DNA of 64,000 nt from positions 85,870,148 to 85,934,147 of the forward strand of contig OZ035960.1 in NCBI GenBank assembly GCA_964034945.1, in the 5' to 3' direction. Made by a program: the position numbers and the translations under genes. The stretch is from Chrysopilus asiliformis (taxonomy: Eukaryota; Arthropoda; Insecta; Diptera; Rhagionidae). This document shows, piece after piece, positions 36,201-42,593 of the stretch. The notes beneath the pieces are model-generated. The model was not told where the DNA came from, made no database searches, and saw nothing but the letters and a program-made list of their open reading frames with translations. Within the stretch, counting starts at the first letter, position 1. Every line of letters begins with the position of its first letter.

Positions 36201-36994
36201 TCTTTAATTTTTTTGAATACCGTTTTTTTTTAAATATTTTAATATTTTTACTTAATTTTTAATATTCTTCCAACATAAATTTAATGAATAAATTTGCGAA
36301 GTGGAACTTTAAAAGATAATAGGATGGAATATTTTAAATCTTTTCTGAGCAATTCTCAGTCAAATAATGAAAAGGAAATTAAAATCTGAATACATTGATT
36401 TGGAAACAATCTTAATCCTTTAAATTTTTTTTTTTTGAACATTTCGCGATTGCGTCTTGTAAAGCTCAAAAGTTACGAGAAAATTTTATTTAGGTGAAAG
36501 ATCTGAATGTTTTGATTAAACTTCACGGGGACCAAAAAACTTTCTTGGAAAAAATCAGCTAAATTCTGTAAGGATAACAAACATTTCAATTTTTTTTACG
36601 AAAAAAATCGCTTTCTTGTAAGGATCTGATCACCAAAGAGGGTTTCTACCTGGCCTCTGAATAGTCGATATTCCAGGCAATATTTAACAAATTGTTGTAA
36701 CTAGCGTTTTTATTCGTGATTAAATTTTCATTTTACAAACGACATCATAAAATAACTAATTCTCTATACTTGTATAATTTTTCATTAAATTTCTACCACA
36801 TGAAAGTCAACTTTTAATTGTTTTAACACAAACCTTGTTAGCTGCGCCAGACTGTATTTCCTGGCATCTTCAGAGTTTCCTGCTTGAGGAGCTCTTGAAC
36901 CTCGTCGTAATAAATTAAAAGCCTTCAAAGTTATACCCGATTGCTTCCCACCCGAGTCCGTATCTTCTACTTTTGTAACTTGAAAACGATCCAT
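10809..36994 (-). CDS. NKCC: Na-K-2Cl type cation-chloride cotransporter (SLC12 family)
   Basis: Twelve exons, high to low coordinate: 36994-36834, 25404-25305, 20754-20373, 18537-18307, 18247-17946, 17875-17489, 17420-17285, 17180-16969, 12211-11970, 11905-11336, 11264-10991, 10922-10809 (TAG). Every junction is GT-AG, the phases close, and the total is 3111 nt (1036 residues), the normal size for insect NKCC. The family imports Na, K and Cl electroneutrally across the plasma membrane and supports epithelial secretion and cell volume. Hallmarks seen: [16 protein letters not shown] in TM1, [48 protein letters not shown] in TM6, [20 protein letters not shown] in the cytosolic C-domain and the terminal [14 protein letters not shown]. 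Near the N-terminus, RFQV (residues 3-6) fits the RFxV docking motif for SPAK/OSR1 (Fray) kinases. Thr53, just before EALPRLDNY, aligns with the family's regulatory threonine. The symbol names the subfamily; I cannot separate it from a close paralogue such as Ncc69 by eye. Confidence 0.95.
12302..12412 (-). repeat. R2 repeat fragment
   Basis: A short reverse-orientation piece of R2: TCGATAACGGTAAAAGATA, TTTACGGTAAAAGGCAGAAA and the following AT-rich block match the interior of the copies at 34.5 and 61.1 kb. Both ends are missing. It lies in NKCC intron 8. Confidence 0.65.
12412..12540 (+). mobile_element. LINE fragment, C-terminal part of a reverse-transcriptase ORF
   Basis: In frame on the plus strand the sequence reads [20 protein letters not shown] then SDSARRIF. 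This is the LRWxGHVxRM motif usual at the C-terminal end of non-LTR retrotransposon polyproteins. No more of the element is recognisable, and a stop follows shortly after. It is an old truncated copy in NKCC intron 8. Confidence 0.7.
12541..13554. other. NKCC intron 8 sequence, including an R1/R2-like host repeat
   Basis: No exon recognised. From about 13370 to 13554 the sequence (TTTTCGAGAAAATTGCAAAAAA, a GGGGGAGAACGAATAG-type block, CTCAATCTTTTCGGAAGTTA) resembles the block at 30600-30780 and, more distantly, R1. The repeat resumes at 15898, so it was the insertion target of the next element. Confidence 0.5.
13561..15897 (-). mobile_element. DNA transposon-like element with an uncharacterised ORF, 6-bp duplication
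   Basis: The termini TTAGGGTGGAACTTAA (13561-13576) and its exact reverse complement (15882-15897) are flanked on both sides by a perfect 6-bp direct repeat, CGGACA (13555-13560, 15898-15903). Secondary inverted motifs CCGGTGCCGCA and TGCGGCACCGG lie inside the ends. Length is 2337 bp. The minus strand carries one broken ORF filling most of the interior. TSD length and TIR do not match the common TA, TTAA, TWA or 8-bp classes. IS3EU and Dada are superfamilies I recall with about 6-bp duplications, but I see no motif that assigns it to either. It sits in NKCC intron 8 within an older repeat. Confidence 0.85.
13855..15464 (-). pseudogene. Broken ORF of an uncharacterised transposon-associated protein
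   Basis: Starts at an ATG at 15464 ([17 protein letters not shown]). A recognisable protein continues through at least three frame breaks (near 15030, 14650 and 14320) to a stop at 13855. Ordered landmarks: [36 protein letters not shown], a Cys-rich CKCKDWSSC, an acidic Ser-rich linker, [117 protein letters not shown] and [12 protein letters not shown]. From memory, similar proteins are widespread as uncharacterised ORFs in arthropod and cnidarian genomes. No catalytic function is known to me. This copy cannot make an intact protein. Confidence 0.75.
16266..16427. mobile_element. Foldback MITE, 162 bp
   Basis: Two arms of about 47 bp, starting GCCCGCCGTGCACTTGAGCT on the left and GCCCGCCGTACACTTGCGCT when the right end is read in reverse complement, pair along their length with few mismatches around a spacer of about 65 bp. 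Non-coding, in NKCC intron 8. Class not assigned because no clear target duplication is visible. Confidence 0.75.
16969..18537 (-). CDS. NKCC: NKCC exons 4-8: central and last transmembrane segments
   Basis: Exons 18537-18307, 18247-17946, 17875-17489, 17420-17285 and 17180-16969 encode about residues 215-637. Landmarks: [20 protein letters not shown], a loop rich in polar residues, [20 protein letters not shown] with TM6, [19 protein letters not shown] in an extracellular loop with cysteines, [38 protein letters not shown] with [12 protein letters not shown] after it, and [20 protein letters not shown] at the start of the C-domain. Introns 4-7 are 59-104 bp. Intron 8 is 4.76 kb and full of mobile elements. 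Confidence 0.95.
18538..19229. other. NKCC intron 3, proximal part
   Basis: AT-rich intron sequence. Overlapping open frames near 18690-18950 on both strands have no family resemblance and look random. Confidence 0.4.
19230..19600 (+). repeat. Tandem repeat, roughly 120-bp monomer (array 2)
   Basis: Same monomer as at 7006-7360 (GTCGCTGAATCCGATTCTG, GTAAGGATAACGTGATTATC, TTTTTCGGAAAAA), about three degenerate units. A looser version continues toward 19860. It lies in NKCC intron 3. Confidence 0.7.
19601..20372. other. NKCC intron 3, distal part
   Basis: No exon seen. A GC-richer island near 19960-20250 (CATTCTCCCTCTCTGCTTCC, GACGGCCAGACGAGG) may be a decayed retroelement piece, but I could not find a convincing reading frame. 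Confidence 0.35.
20373..20754 (-). CDS. NKCC: NKCC exon 3: TM1 to TM3
   Basis: 382-nt exon, phase 0 in and phase 1 out, about residues 88-215. It reads [20 protein letters not shown], then TM1 ([20 protein letters not shown]), TM2 ([20 protein letters not shown]), the [20 protein letters not shown] loop and TM3 ([20 protein letters not shown]). This is among the most conserved parts of the family, with the TM1 break that contributes to ion coordination. Confidence 0.96.
20832..21326. mobile_element. MITE R5, copy 1 (decayed)
   Basis: The ends CTCCATTACCATGACTT and AAGTCATGGTAATGGAG are inverted. The interior matches the copy at 29450-29925 (AACTAGAGCAAGATAG, TATAGATCTAAATAGGAAT, GGGACAATGTGTGATTGTA, GGGGAAATTATTTTTGCA). 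A TTAA follows the right end (21323-21326); the left end has lost it. Non-coding, NKCC intron 2. Confidence 0.75.
21982..22514 (+). repeat. Dispersed repeat R1, copy A
   Basis: Begins TTTTATACCCGTATGGT and later carries the inverse CACCATACGGGT, followed by a small hairpin (ATTGCCAGATTGGCAAT) and the tail TATAGCTTTTGTTATGTTT. Between them are GTAACGCCAAGATCCCGTCA, a short GTCC/GTCT array, GCGCGGATTGCGGGCGCACG and GGGGGGTACCCCCCATACGA. Open frames across it are low-complexity and shared only because the repeat is shared. NKCC intron 2. Confidence 0.85.
22572..23379 (-). mobile_element. PIF/Harbinger-like element with TTA duplication
   Basis: The terminal inverted repeats start AGCGCCGTCCAAACGCGCGG and AGCGGCGTCCAAACGCGCAG (right end reversed), with TTA on both sides (22569-22571, 23380-23382). 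A TWA target duplication together with an internal MADF/Myb-like ORF is typical of PIF/Harbinger. No transposase (DDE) ORF is present, so this 808-bp copy is non-autonomous. NKCC intron 2. Confidence 0.8.
22780..23152 (-). pseudogene. MADF-like DNA-binding ORF, frameshifted
   Basis: An ATG at 23152 ([19 protein letters not shown]) runs into a frame break near 23085, after which the domain continues as [20 protein letters not shown], then [35 protein letters not shown] and [13 protein letters not shown]. This is the layout of a MADF (Myb/SANT-like) domain: an N-terminal LWxxxxxDY, a central LRxxYRKELKK and a C-terminal LWYFxxLxFLxDQ. Such ORFs accompany Harbinger transposases as DNA-binding partners. 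The break makes this copy inactive. Confidence 0.75.
23382..23485 (+). mobile_element. MITE R6, truncated copy
   Basis: TAAGGCCCGTTTGCGCCAAC, TTAAGTTGTGCTTAGCCG, AATTCTGGGAATTAAATAAT and GGACATAAGTTGCTATACG match the complete R6 MITE at 54830-54956. The right end is lost. It abuts the Harbinger-like element and shares its TTA/TAA flank. Confidence 0.65.
23486..25304. other. NKCC intron 2 sequence, nothing else recognised
   Basis: AT-rich, without a supported ORF. A segment near 24400-24450 (AGCAAGCAGGAAGGACATGT, TCCAACAT) has a diverged twin near 44590-44630. Confidence 0.4.
25305..25404 (-). CDS. NKCC: NKCC exon 2: cytosolic N-terminal segment
   Basis: 100-nt exon. Its first base completes Arg54 with exon 1, then 33 codons starting [20 protein letters not shown] and ending in a Gln before GT. 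The PRLDNYR motif follows the regulatory threonine in NKCC proteins, and RPSMGELH is likewise conserved in the family. The exon is isolated between introns of 11.4 and 4.6 kb. Confidence 0.93.
25405..26480. other. NKCC intron 1, 3' part
   Basis: AT-rich. A 73-codon open frame at 26006-26227 has no recognisable family. Nothing else is supported. Confidence 0.35.
26482..27149. mobile_element. MITE-like element with GTAAAATTACA motifs and an internal hairpin
   Basis: The ends CTGTAGAAAAT and ATTTTCTAGAG are inverted with TA next to or near each end. The interior repeats short motifs such as GTAAAATTACAC and GGGGTAAA. At about 27070-27127 a 27-bp arm pairs with its partner around ATGG with one mismatch. 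A related decayed sequence (TTTAAACCGAAAACTGGGGT) occurs at 41920-42080. Non-coding, NKCC intron 1. Confidence 0.6.
27560..28215 (+). repeat. Dispersed repeat R2, copy 2, with replaced interior
   Basis: The left part (TTTTTACTTTCTTATACG, TGTATTCATGAAAAATGTCG, a very short GTCT/GTCA array, TGGGACGATATGTCAAAG) and the right end (GTAAATTGTGCAGATACGTA) match R2. About 27800-28130 does not match and has its own inverted motifs (GTTACGACC, CGTCGTAAGG, GGAGGTTGG). This may be a second insertion or an R2 subfamily. NKCC intron 1. Confidence 0.65.
28767..29199. mobile_element. MITE with AGTAGG termini and TTA duplication
   Basis: The left end AGTAGGCTACACATCTATCA is matched in reverse by the right end, read as AGTAGGGCACACATCTATCA. 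Perfect TTA repeats flank both (28764-28766, 29200-29202), which suggests the PIF/Harbinger class. The interior repeats CTGATTGGTGTGAACGT and has a small tandem run of CGCGTCAGT at about 28919-28945. Non-coding. Confidence 0.8.
29450..29925. mobile_element. MITE R5, copy 2, TTAA-flanked
   Basis: The ends AGGAGCCGCTCCATTACC and GGTAATGGAGCGGCTTC are inverted, with TTAA at 29446-29449 and 29926-29929. TTAA duplication points to a piggyBac- or Kolobok-type source (inference). The interior matches the copy at 20832-21326. Non-coding, NKCC intron 1. Confidence 0.8.
30143..31323. mobile_element. Inverted-repeat element with CTATTCTCGG termini (hAT-like ends)
   Basis: The left end CTGGGACGCTATTCTCGG and the reversed right end CAGGGGCGCTATTCTCGG extend into matching AACGTTTCGGATTTTT-type blocks. 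The CAGGGGCG start resembles hAT termini, but no clear 8-bp duplication is visible. The interior has many GAAACGTTTCGG motifs and a block at 30600-30780 like the repeat split by the 13561 element. No intact ORF. Confidence 0.6.
32050..33254 (-). repeat. Dispersed repeat R1, copy B, interrupted
   Basis: Reverse-orientation R1: AACATAACAAAAGCTATAAT and the hairpin at the low end, ATACGGGTATAAAAA at the high end, and a GGAC/AGAC array at 33062-33120. It is interrupted at 32108-32739 by a TTAA-flanked MITE. Without that it is about 575 bp, like the other copies. It lies inside the hAT-like element. Confidence 0.85.
32112..32735. mobile_element. piggyBac-type MITE inside R1 copy B
   Basis: Perfect 17-bp terminal inverted repeats, CCCTGGACCCGTGTACT and its complement, bounded by TTAA at 32108-32111 and 32736-32739. 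TTAA plus a CCC start is the piggyBac hallmark. The palindrome GGGCACTGAGTGCCC (or GGGCACTCAGTGCCC) occurs three times (32129, 32319, 32678). No transposase ORF; a 142-codon open frame inside is hydrophobic AT-rich translation without family resemblance. Confidence 0.88.
33255..33817. other. hAT-like element interior, unassigned
   Basis: Starts TGGTCCCAAAAGTATTTCCC and near 33505-33515 has TGGGACCA, a weak inverted pair that may mark another decayed element into which R1 inserted. AATGGGACCATTTGAGACAG resembles a piece near 16210-16235. No ORF. Confidence 0.35.
33818..34706 (+). repeat. Dispersed repeat R2, copy 3 (most complete)
   Basis: Starts TTTACTTTCTTCTACGGAGT, then TTTTGCCTAAAAAAAATTTC, GATCACTCCTGAGTCGATTG, a 45-bp GTCT/GTCA array, the AACCGGAAGTATCCAAAATG block and TTATCGAGATA blocks, and ends GTGTTGACCACAACTGATAT. 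It aligns end to end with the copy at 60946-62695, which differs mainly by array length. Inside the hAT-like element. Confidence 0.82.
34850..35289 (-). pseudogene. Tc1/mariner transposase, N-terminal part, interrupted
   Basis: An ATG at 35289 ([20 protein letters not shown]) opens a helix-turn-helix region ([20 protein letters not shown]), then [40 protein letters not shown] and [15 protein letters not shown], where the hAT-like element cuts the frame at 34850. Past the hAT, 31645 down to 31600 gives [16 protein letters not shown], which contains the first catalytic Asp of the DDE/D domain. The rest of the catalytic domain is deleted. It is a dead N-terminal fragment of the Tc3-like insect type. 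Confidence 0.82.
35405..36833. other. NKCC intron 1, 5' part
   Basis: AT-rich intron. 36060-36190 (CCCCAACCAGGTGAAGACAA, CCATACCAATCAGG) has a diverged twin at 58740-58860. A GTAAGGATAAC unit related to the 120-bp tandem repeat is near 36570. No exon seen. Confidence 0.4.
36834..36994 (-). CDS. NKCC: NKCC exon 1: start codon and kinase-docking N-terminus
   Basis: ATG at 36994-36992, then [19 protein letters not shown] and, near the end, KYSLAQLT with a split Arg54. RFQV at residues 3-6 is a SPAK/OSR1 (Fray) docking motif of the RFxV type. Thr53 aligns with the phospho-activation threonine before PRLDxY. I chose this ATG because it is the first in frame and gives family-like spacing. The frame stays open upstream to a candidate acceptor (TTTCTTTAACAG read on the minus strand, about 37053), so an upstream exon could supply a longer N-terminus or 5' UTR. 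Confidence 0.85.
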
Positions 36995-37059
36995 GTCTGG
37001 TATTTCTGTTATATTTTCAAAGAAAATCAGTTTGAAATGTGATATTTCTGTTAAAGAAA

Positions 37060-38190
37060 ATCCACTGTATCCTTTTGCCTAACTTTTATCGTTGAATTTC
37101 CTCTCAAAAATTTTGCAAAAATATTTAAAGCAATATTAATTTTTTTCGTTACAAAAGATCTTTAAATATCGTTTTGAAATTCACTTTAGACGTTGCATGC
37201 ACTAACATAAAATTTATGTCGATATAATTCTGATGTAATAAATGCTCTAAGCTGTCTAGATCACTTTCACTGTAGAAATAATTTTCCAATTGATATTTTC
37301 TTAATAAATACTAAAATAGTATTGTCACACTCTGGGAAAGTTCAGCGAAATAAAATTTCAATCGAATTCCTTGAAAACATTTAATCGCGACGCCAAGACC
37401 ACATCTAACGTTTTATTCTGTTAAGAACGCACCGCACCGCAACGATATATTAAAGCTAGCAAAGTTAACGTTTACGAGCATTTTTTGAAATGGGCCTGAT
37501 TTTGTTCAATAGTGAAGCTTTTATACTCATTCCTTTAATTTTCACCATAATAGACTCAATATAAAAGTAATGTTCGCTTTTAAAATCTGTTAATTCGATA
37601 ACTAAACATATTGAGATATTGGTGCTGCTGACAGGTTTGAGTTGTTTGGTGGGAGACTTCTTTTACGTAGATACATTTAATGAAAAAGAAAAAAAAACAG
37701 TAGAATGGACGCCACGAGCGATTACTATCTTATTTGCGATAGAAAATATTATCGAGAATCGATGAATAAAGAGTCAAAGTTTCTCATTTGTAAAGAAAAT
37801 TTGTGATTGCTTGTATTAAGTATTTTTTATTATCTTAGGTACGTACTTGAAAAGAAATACCGGTATGCAACCCTTAATAAAAAATACTAGCTTAAACATT
37901 ATCTTTTTATATAGACGGTGGAAGAAGGAAATTTTCATTATACAGGGTGCATCATAATTAAGTATTCTGAAACACAAGAGTTGATTCTATCACGGAGGGA
38001 AAACGAAAAGAAAATCGTAATTTTAAACATTTCATTATGTAACGAAATTTAAATTTTGTTTCTTTACGTTATTTCGTTTTGTAACGATAAGAAGTATCAT
38101 TTCGTTACGCTTAACTTTATTACGCTTAACGGTATAACGGTATAAGAAAATCAATCAAATTGAAAAGAATTTCAAGTCAGTAAACGAATA
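37060..38190. other. 5' flank of the NKCC gene
   Basis: Likely promoter, first UTR exon or intron territory for NKCC, but I see no defined promoter element. AT-rich, no other gene. Confidence 0.35.
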
Positions 38191-38772
38191 TTTATACCCG
38201 TATGGTGAAACCAAAGGGTATATTAACTTTGCCTTACCGTTTGTAACGCCAAGATCCCGTCATCGCACAAAAAAATGAATTACACCAGTGTGTTTAGAAT
38301 GATGAAAAAAGTTGAATTTAGCATGTCCGTCCGTCTGTCCGTCTGTCCGTCTGTCTGTCTGTCCGTCTGTCTGTCCGTCTGTCTGTGGCGCGGATTGCGG
38401 GCGCACGGATTGAGCTACAGACTTGAAATTTGGCACAGGTCCGTTTTTCGTAAAATGCGAGGCTAAGTTCGTTTATGGGCAAAAATGGACCATTAGGGGG
38501 GGTACCCCCCATACGAACGAAAACGGTTTTTGTGAATATCTCGAAAACTGTGCATCTTATCAAAAAAGTCCAAGAACAAAAGTTATTTAGGATATGATTC
38601 TACATAAAACTCCCATACATCAAAATCCGATTGGAATAAATTTTAAAAAATCTTATTGGAAAGTTTGACTTCAAAGTGGAATTTTGGTACAACTGTTTGA
38701 ATTTTGATACGAATATCACCATACGGGTCTCCAATGATTGCCAGATTGGCAATTATAGCTTTTGTTATGTTT
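38191..38772 (+). repeat. Dispersed repeat R1, copy C
   Basis: Same ends and order as copy A: TTTATACCCGTATGGTG, ACCAAAGGGTATATTAAC, a GTCC/GTCT array at 38325-38385, GGGGGGTACCCCCCATACG, CACCATACGGGT, hairpin and TTTGTTATGTTT tail. The open frames on both strands are repeat-derived. Confidence 0.85.
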
Positions 38773-39738
38773 TCTAATCCTGTTTCATCTATGGCTTTTT
38801 ACTTGAGAAATTAGAGAATAATACTTTCACGACTTGGGACTTTCACAATGTTGCTAGTTTTTTACATTTTAGATAAATATTTCAAATGCGGCTTTTTATG
38901 TTGCTTTCTATACTTTTTCACAACAACTCTATAGTGTAAGTCTACAGCTATTTTTATTTTCTACTTTCGTGATATGATAGACTTAGATTTTGGTGTTAAA
39001 TGTTTTCTCTGCTAAAATAGAACTAACCCATCAATTTTGCACAATGAAAATTTCTAGTAATTCGTTACGTTTTACGTTATTGTAATAGAATTAAAATTCT
39101 ATAACATAATAACGTAATTTTGAAAAAAAACTGGTCAATCGTTTAGTTATTTCGTTACGTTACAAAAACGTTCCCCATCCTTGGATTCTATGGAATGTCC
39201 TGATCCAAGTTTATCAAGAAACCCCTCTCCTCCTTCCTCAAATTACTCCTAACCCCCTTTTTTAGGTTGAAAATCAAATATATATCCAAATGATGCAACT
39301 TTTTTAGTAAGAATTATATATGTGTTAATTTTTGACCATTTCTTTTTAAATTCCATGTTTGAAGGCCCATTATTTATTTATTAACGGATTTGGACATATT
39401 TGGTGACTTTGAAAAGCCCATGATGTATACTTTCTAGAGGATTTTCAAAAGGCCATGATGTATACTTTGATCAGGACACTCCATAGAATCGACTCGTGTA
39501 TGTTGGAACACTTAGTCACGATATACCCTGTAGAAGCAAGAAAAGGTTCGGGCATAATTATTTAAAGTTGTATTTAAAATATAAAAATATCTATGAAAAA
39601 ATATCTATCTAAATGAAATCTATGAAAAGTTGAAATTACCACAAACCCGGAAATAAATCAAACAAAACAATCACATTTTAATCTGTGATTTTTACGCTGT
39701 CAAAAAAGAAGTGATTATCAAAGATGCCGTAGATAATA
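38773..39738. other. Intergenic, nothing recognised
   Basis: AT-rich. Two nearby copies of CCATGATGTATACTTT (about 39417 and 39453) form a small direct repeat. No gene. Confidence 0.35.
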
Positions 39739-40337
39739 CAGGAAAATTAGGCGAAAAAAAGCATGAACCTCTTAAAAAATCCTAGTTAACTGGATTTTTG
39801 CACAGACCTTTATTTTGGCATAACAAACACTGTCCCAAAAGTCCATTCCAAAATTGCACCGGCGTCGTGAGTTATTCAAGGTCAAAGGTCCAAAAAATCA
39901 GTTTTTTACGTTTATCTCACTTTGCACGGGTTGTACGTCGTTTTGAGGTTCAGATGAATTAATCACAATAAAATTCTCTACAAAAAAGGTTAAATACAAT
40001 TTTCTTGTAGAACAAACAGTTTTCGAGATACAAGTCGTCAAACTATGCGTCGCACAGAGAAATTGCTATTATTCAAGGTCAAAAGTCAAATAAATCGTAA
40101 ATATCTCGCTTTGTATGGCCTGTCCGCATTTTTTGTGTTCAGATGAATTGCTCCTCCGCAAATTCTCTACAAAAAGGGTTAAAAAAGGTTTTTTTGTAGG
40201 GGCAATAGTTTTCGAGATAGAAGTCCAGACACTGTGAACTGTACATTCGTTTCCCGACCACCATTGAGGTAGAATACAAGGCGCGTTTTTTACATGGTTT
40301 CCCCAGTAGGCCTAATCCATATTCTTTCCACCTTCAT

Positions 40338-40873
40338 TCATTTATTCTTCTTCTGCTTCTGCTTCTTCTTCTCCTGCTTCTTGTTCTTGTTGTCACTTGC
40401 ATTTAATGTTAAGGTACCAATAAGATCGAGTTCATCATCGACATCGTTTAAATTGTCAAAGGATTCAGTGATATCACAAGAAGCAGGATTTAAACATGAT
40501 TGACCTCGACAAAAGCTACAAACGATGGAGCACGGTAATCCAATTTTTCTGCATCCACAATTGGAACCACAACCTTTTGTGCAGTTGCAAAAAACGGAAT
40601 TCAGGAGTTCTTCCGGTGCTGGTGGAAGTAATGTACTAACTGGCTGCAAGAAATTGTTGTTAAATGTCCATCCCCACTGTTGAGGGTCTAAGTCTTTTCC
40701 AAGCCAAGTTTGCACCTGATAATATGGTGTTGTGCGGCTCCTATTGTGGGTGGAAGTGAAGATAATTTAACTGCCTTATTGAGTCTTGTAGATTTAGCGA
40801 AACTCAAGTAGCGATAATTGTCGAAGGAGTATTCAGTTTTAGGAGCCGCACAACACCATATTATCAGGTGCAA
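40338..40873 (-). pseudogene. Cysteine-rich transposon-type ORF, left arm plus loop
   Basis: Read on the minus strand from the loop: DNYRYLSFAKSTRLNKAVKL, SSLPPTIGAAQHH, a frameshift near 40710, then YYQVQTWLGKDLDPQQWGWT, LPPAPEELLNSVFCNCTKGC, GSNCGCRKIGLPCSIVCSF and CRGQSCLNP. The spaced Cys pattern (CNC..C..C.CRK.GL.C...C..C.G..C) and the WLGKxLxPxxWGW segment recall, from memory, uncharacterised ORFs repeated in many arthropod genomes. The C-terminus runs into a Lys-rich translation of the microsatellite. The loop supplies upstream codons only for this arm. Confidence 0.6.
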
Positions 40874-41215
40874 ACTTGGCTTGGAAAAGACTTAGACCCT
40901 CAACAGTGGGGATGGACATTTAACAACAATTTCTTGCAGCCAGTTAGTACATTACTTCCACCAGCACCGGAAGAACTCCTGAATTCCGTTTTTTGCAACT
41001 GCACAAAAGGTTGTGGTTCCAATTGTGGATGCAGAAAAATTGGATTACCGTGCTCCATCGTTTGTAGCTTTTGTCGAGGTCAATCATGTTTAAATCCTAC
41101 TTCTTGTGATATCACTGAATCCTTTGAAAATTTAAACGATGTCGATGATGAACTCGATCTTATTGGTGCCTTAACATTAACTGTAAGTGAAGATGATACC
41201 TATATCGAAGATTAA
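40868..41215 (+). pseudogene. Cysteine-rich transposon-type ORF, right arm
   Basis: Mirror copy of the left-arm ORF: QTWLGKDLDPQQWGW through CRGQSCLNPTSCDI, then a different acidic end (TLTVSEDDTYIED). Differences such as Ala to Thr and Asp to Glu show the arms have begun to diverge. It lacks the upstream part of the protein and is a fragment. Confidence 0.6.
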
Positions 41216-41844
41216 GAGCAAGAAGAAGAAGAAGAAGCAGAAGAAGAATAAATGAATGAAGGTGGAAAGAATATGGATTAGGCCTACTGGGGAAACCATG
41301 TAAAAAACGCGCCTTGTATTCTACCTCAATGGTGGTCGGGAAACGAATGCACTGTTCACAGTGTCTGGACTTCTATCTCGAAAACTATTGCCCCTACAAA
41401 AAAACCTTATTTAACCCTTTTTGTAGAGAATTTGCGGAGGAGCAATTCATCTGAACACAAAAAATGCGGACAGGCCATACAAAGCGAGATATTTACGATT
41501 TATTTGACTTTTGACCTTGAATAATAGCAATTTCTCTGTGCGACGCATAGTTTGACGACTTGTATCTCGAAAACTGTTTGTTCTACAAGAAAATTGTATT
41601 TAACCTTTTTTGTAGAGAATTTTATTGTGATTAATTCATCTGAACCTCAAAACGACGTACAACCCGTGCAAAGTGAGATAAACGTAAAAAACTGATTTTT
41701 TGGACCTTTGACCTTGAATAACTCACGACGCCGGTGCAATTTTGGAATGGACTTTTGGGACGTTGTTTGTTATGCCAAAATAAAGGTCTGTGCAAAAATC
41801 CAGTTAACTAGGATTTTTTAAGAGGTTAAATCCTAATTTTCCTG

Positions 41845-42591
41845 GATTAAGACTGAAATGATCGAAACCCGAAAAGAGGGAGGAAATTGCCAAAGGCATT
41901 TAAAAAAATGATTTTAGTTTAAACCGAAAACTGGGGTAAAAAGGAGTAAATTTACTAAACAGGTGTAAAATTACTGAAAATATAGTAAAAATAAAAATGT
42001 TGCGTTTAACCATTGAATCATTTCTAATTCCAGAAACAGGCTCCTAATAGGGTTTCAGGGCAAACATTCCTGACTTGTTGGGGGGAATTTGGATGTGAAA
42101 ACATCCACAAAAATGATATAACATATTGTTATATTTTTTTTAATGACCTATAAGCTCAGAAAATCCAATTAAAATAAAAATATATCCAAAATTTTACTTT
42201 TAAAAATACTTTTCCTGACAAGGATTATTCGCTAAATGCCCCCTCGGATTTTGATGAAACTTAAATATGTGAAGGAAGGTCAAAAATAAGGGACACATTA
42301 TCGGCAATCATACATGTATTGACCTGCCGAAAAGTATGTAAATTTTCGATTTTTGGCCTTTTTCGATAGAGTACTCGTCCAATTTCATTGAAACAAAGTA
42401 AAAATTCTTCTTTCGTCGAGTACAAAGAAATCCGTAAAAAAATTTGAAAACAAGTTCTTAAGGTAGTGTGTCAAATTTTCGATCACTACTTTTTATGCCT
42501 GGTTCCAGTGAAAACTTTTTTTTTAAGAAAAAGGAAACACTATTTAAAATAGAAGGTTACCCGTTTTTGCTTTTGGGTAGGAAAAGTCATG
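41845..42591. other. Intergenic with decayed MITE-like sequence
   Basis: 41910-42080 resembles the interior of the 26482-27149 element (TTTAAACCGAAAACTGGGGT, GGTGTAAAATTAC, GGATGTGAAAACATCC). The rest shows nothing recognisable. Confidence 0.45.
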
Positions 42592-42593
42592 TA

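Larger units (their letters stand above)
39739..41844. repeat. Long near-perfect inverted repeat (about 1-kb arms, 98-bp loop)
   Basis: The left arm 39739-40742 and right arm 40841-41844 are reverse complements with only scattered differences. The outer ends are CAGGAAAATTAGG and CCTAATTTTCCTG, the inner ends TTGTGCGGCTCCT and AGGAGCCGCACAA. The loop is 40743-40840. Both arms carry the same cysteine-rich ORF in opposite orientation, and both carry a CTTCTT-type microsatellite. A transcript crossing it would fold into a hairpin of about 1 kb. No target duplication is obvious. Confidence 0.9.
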
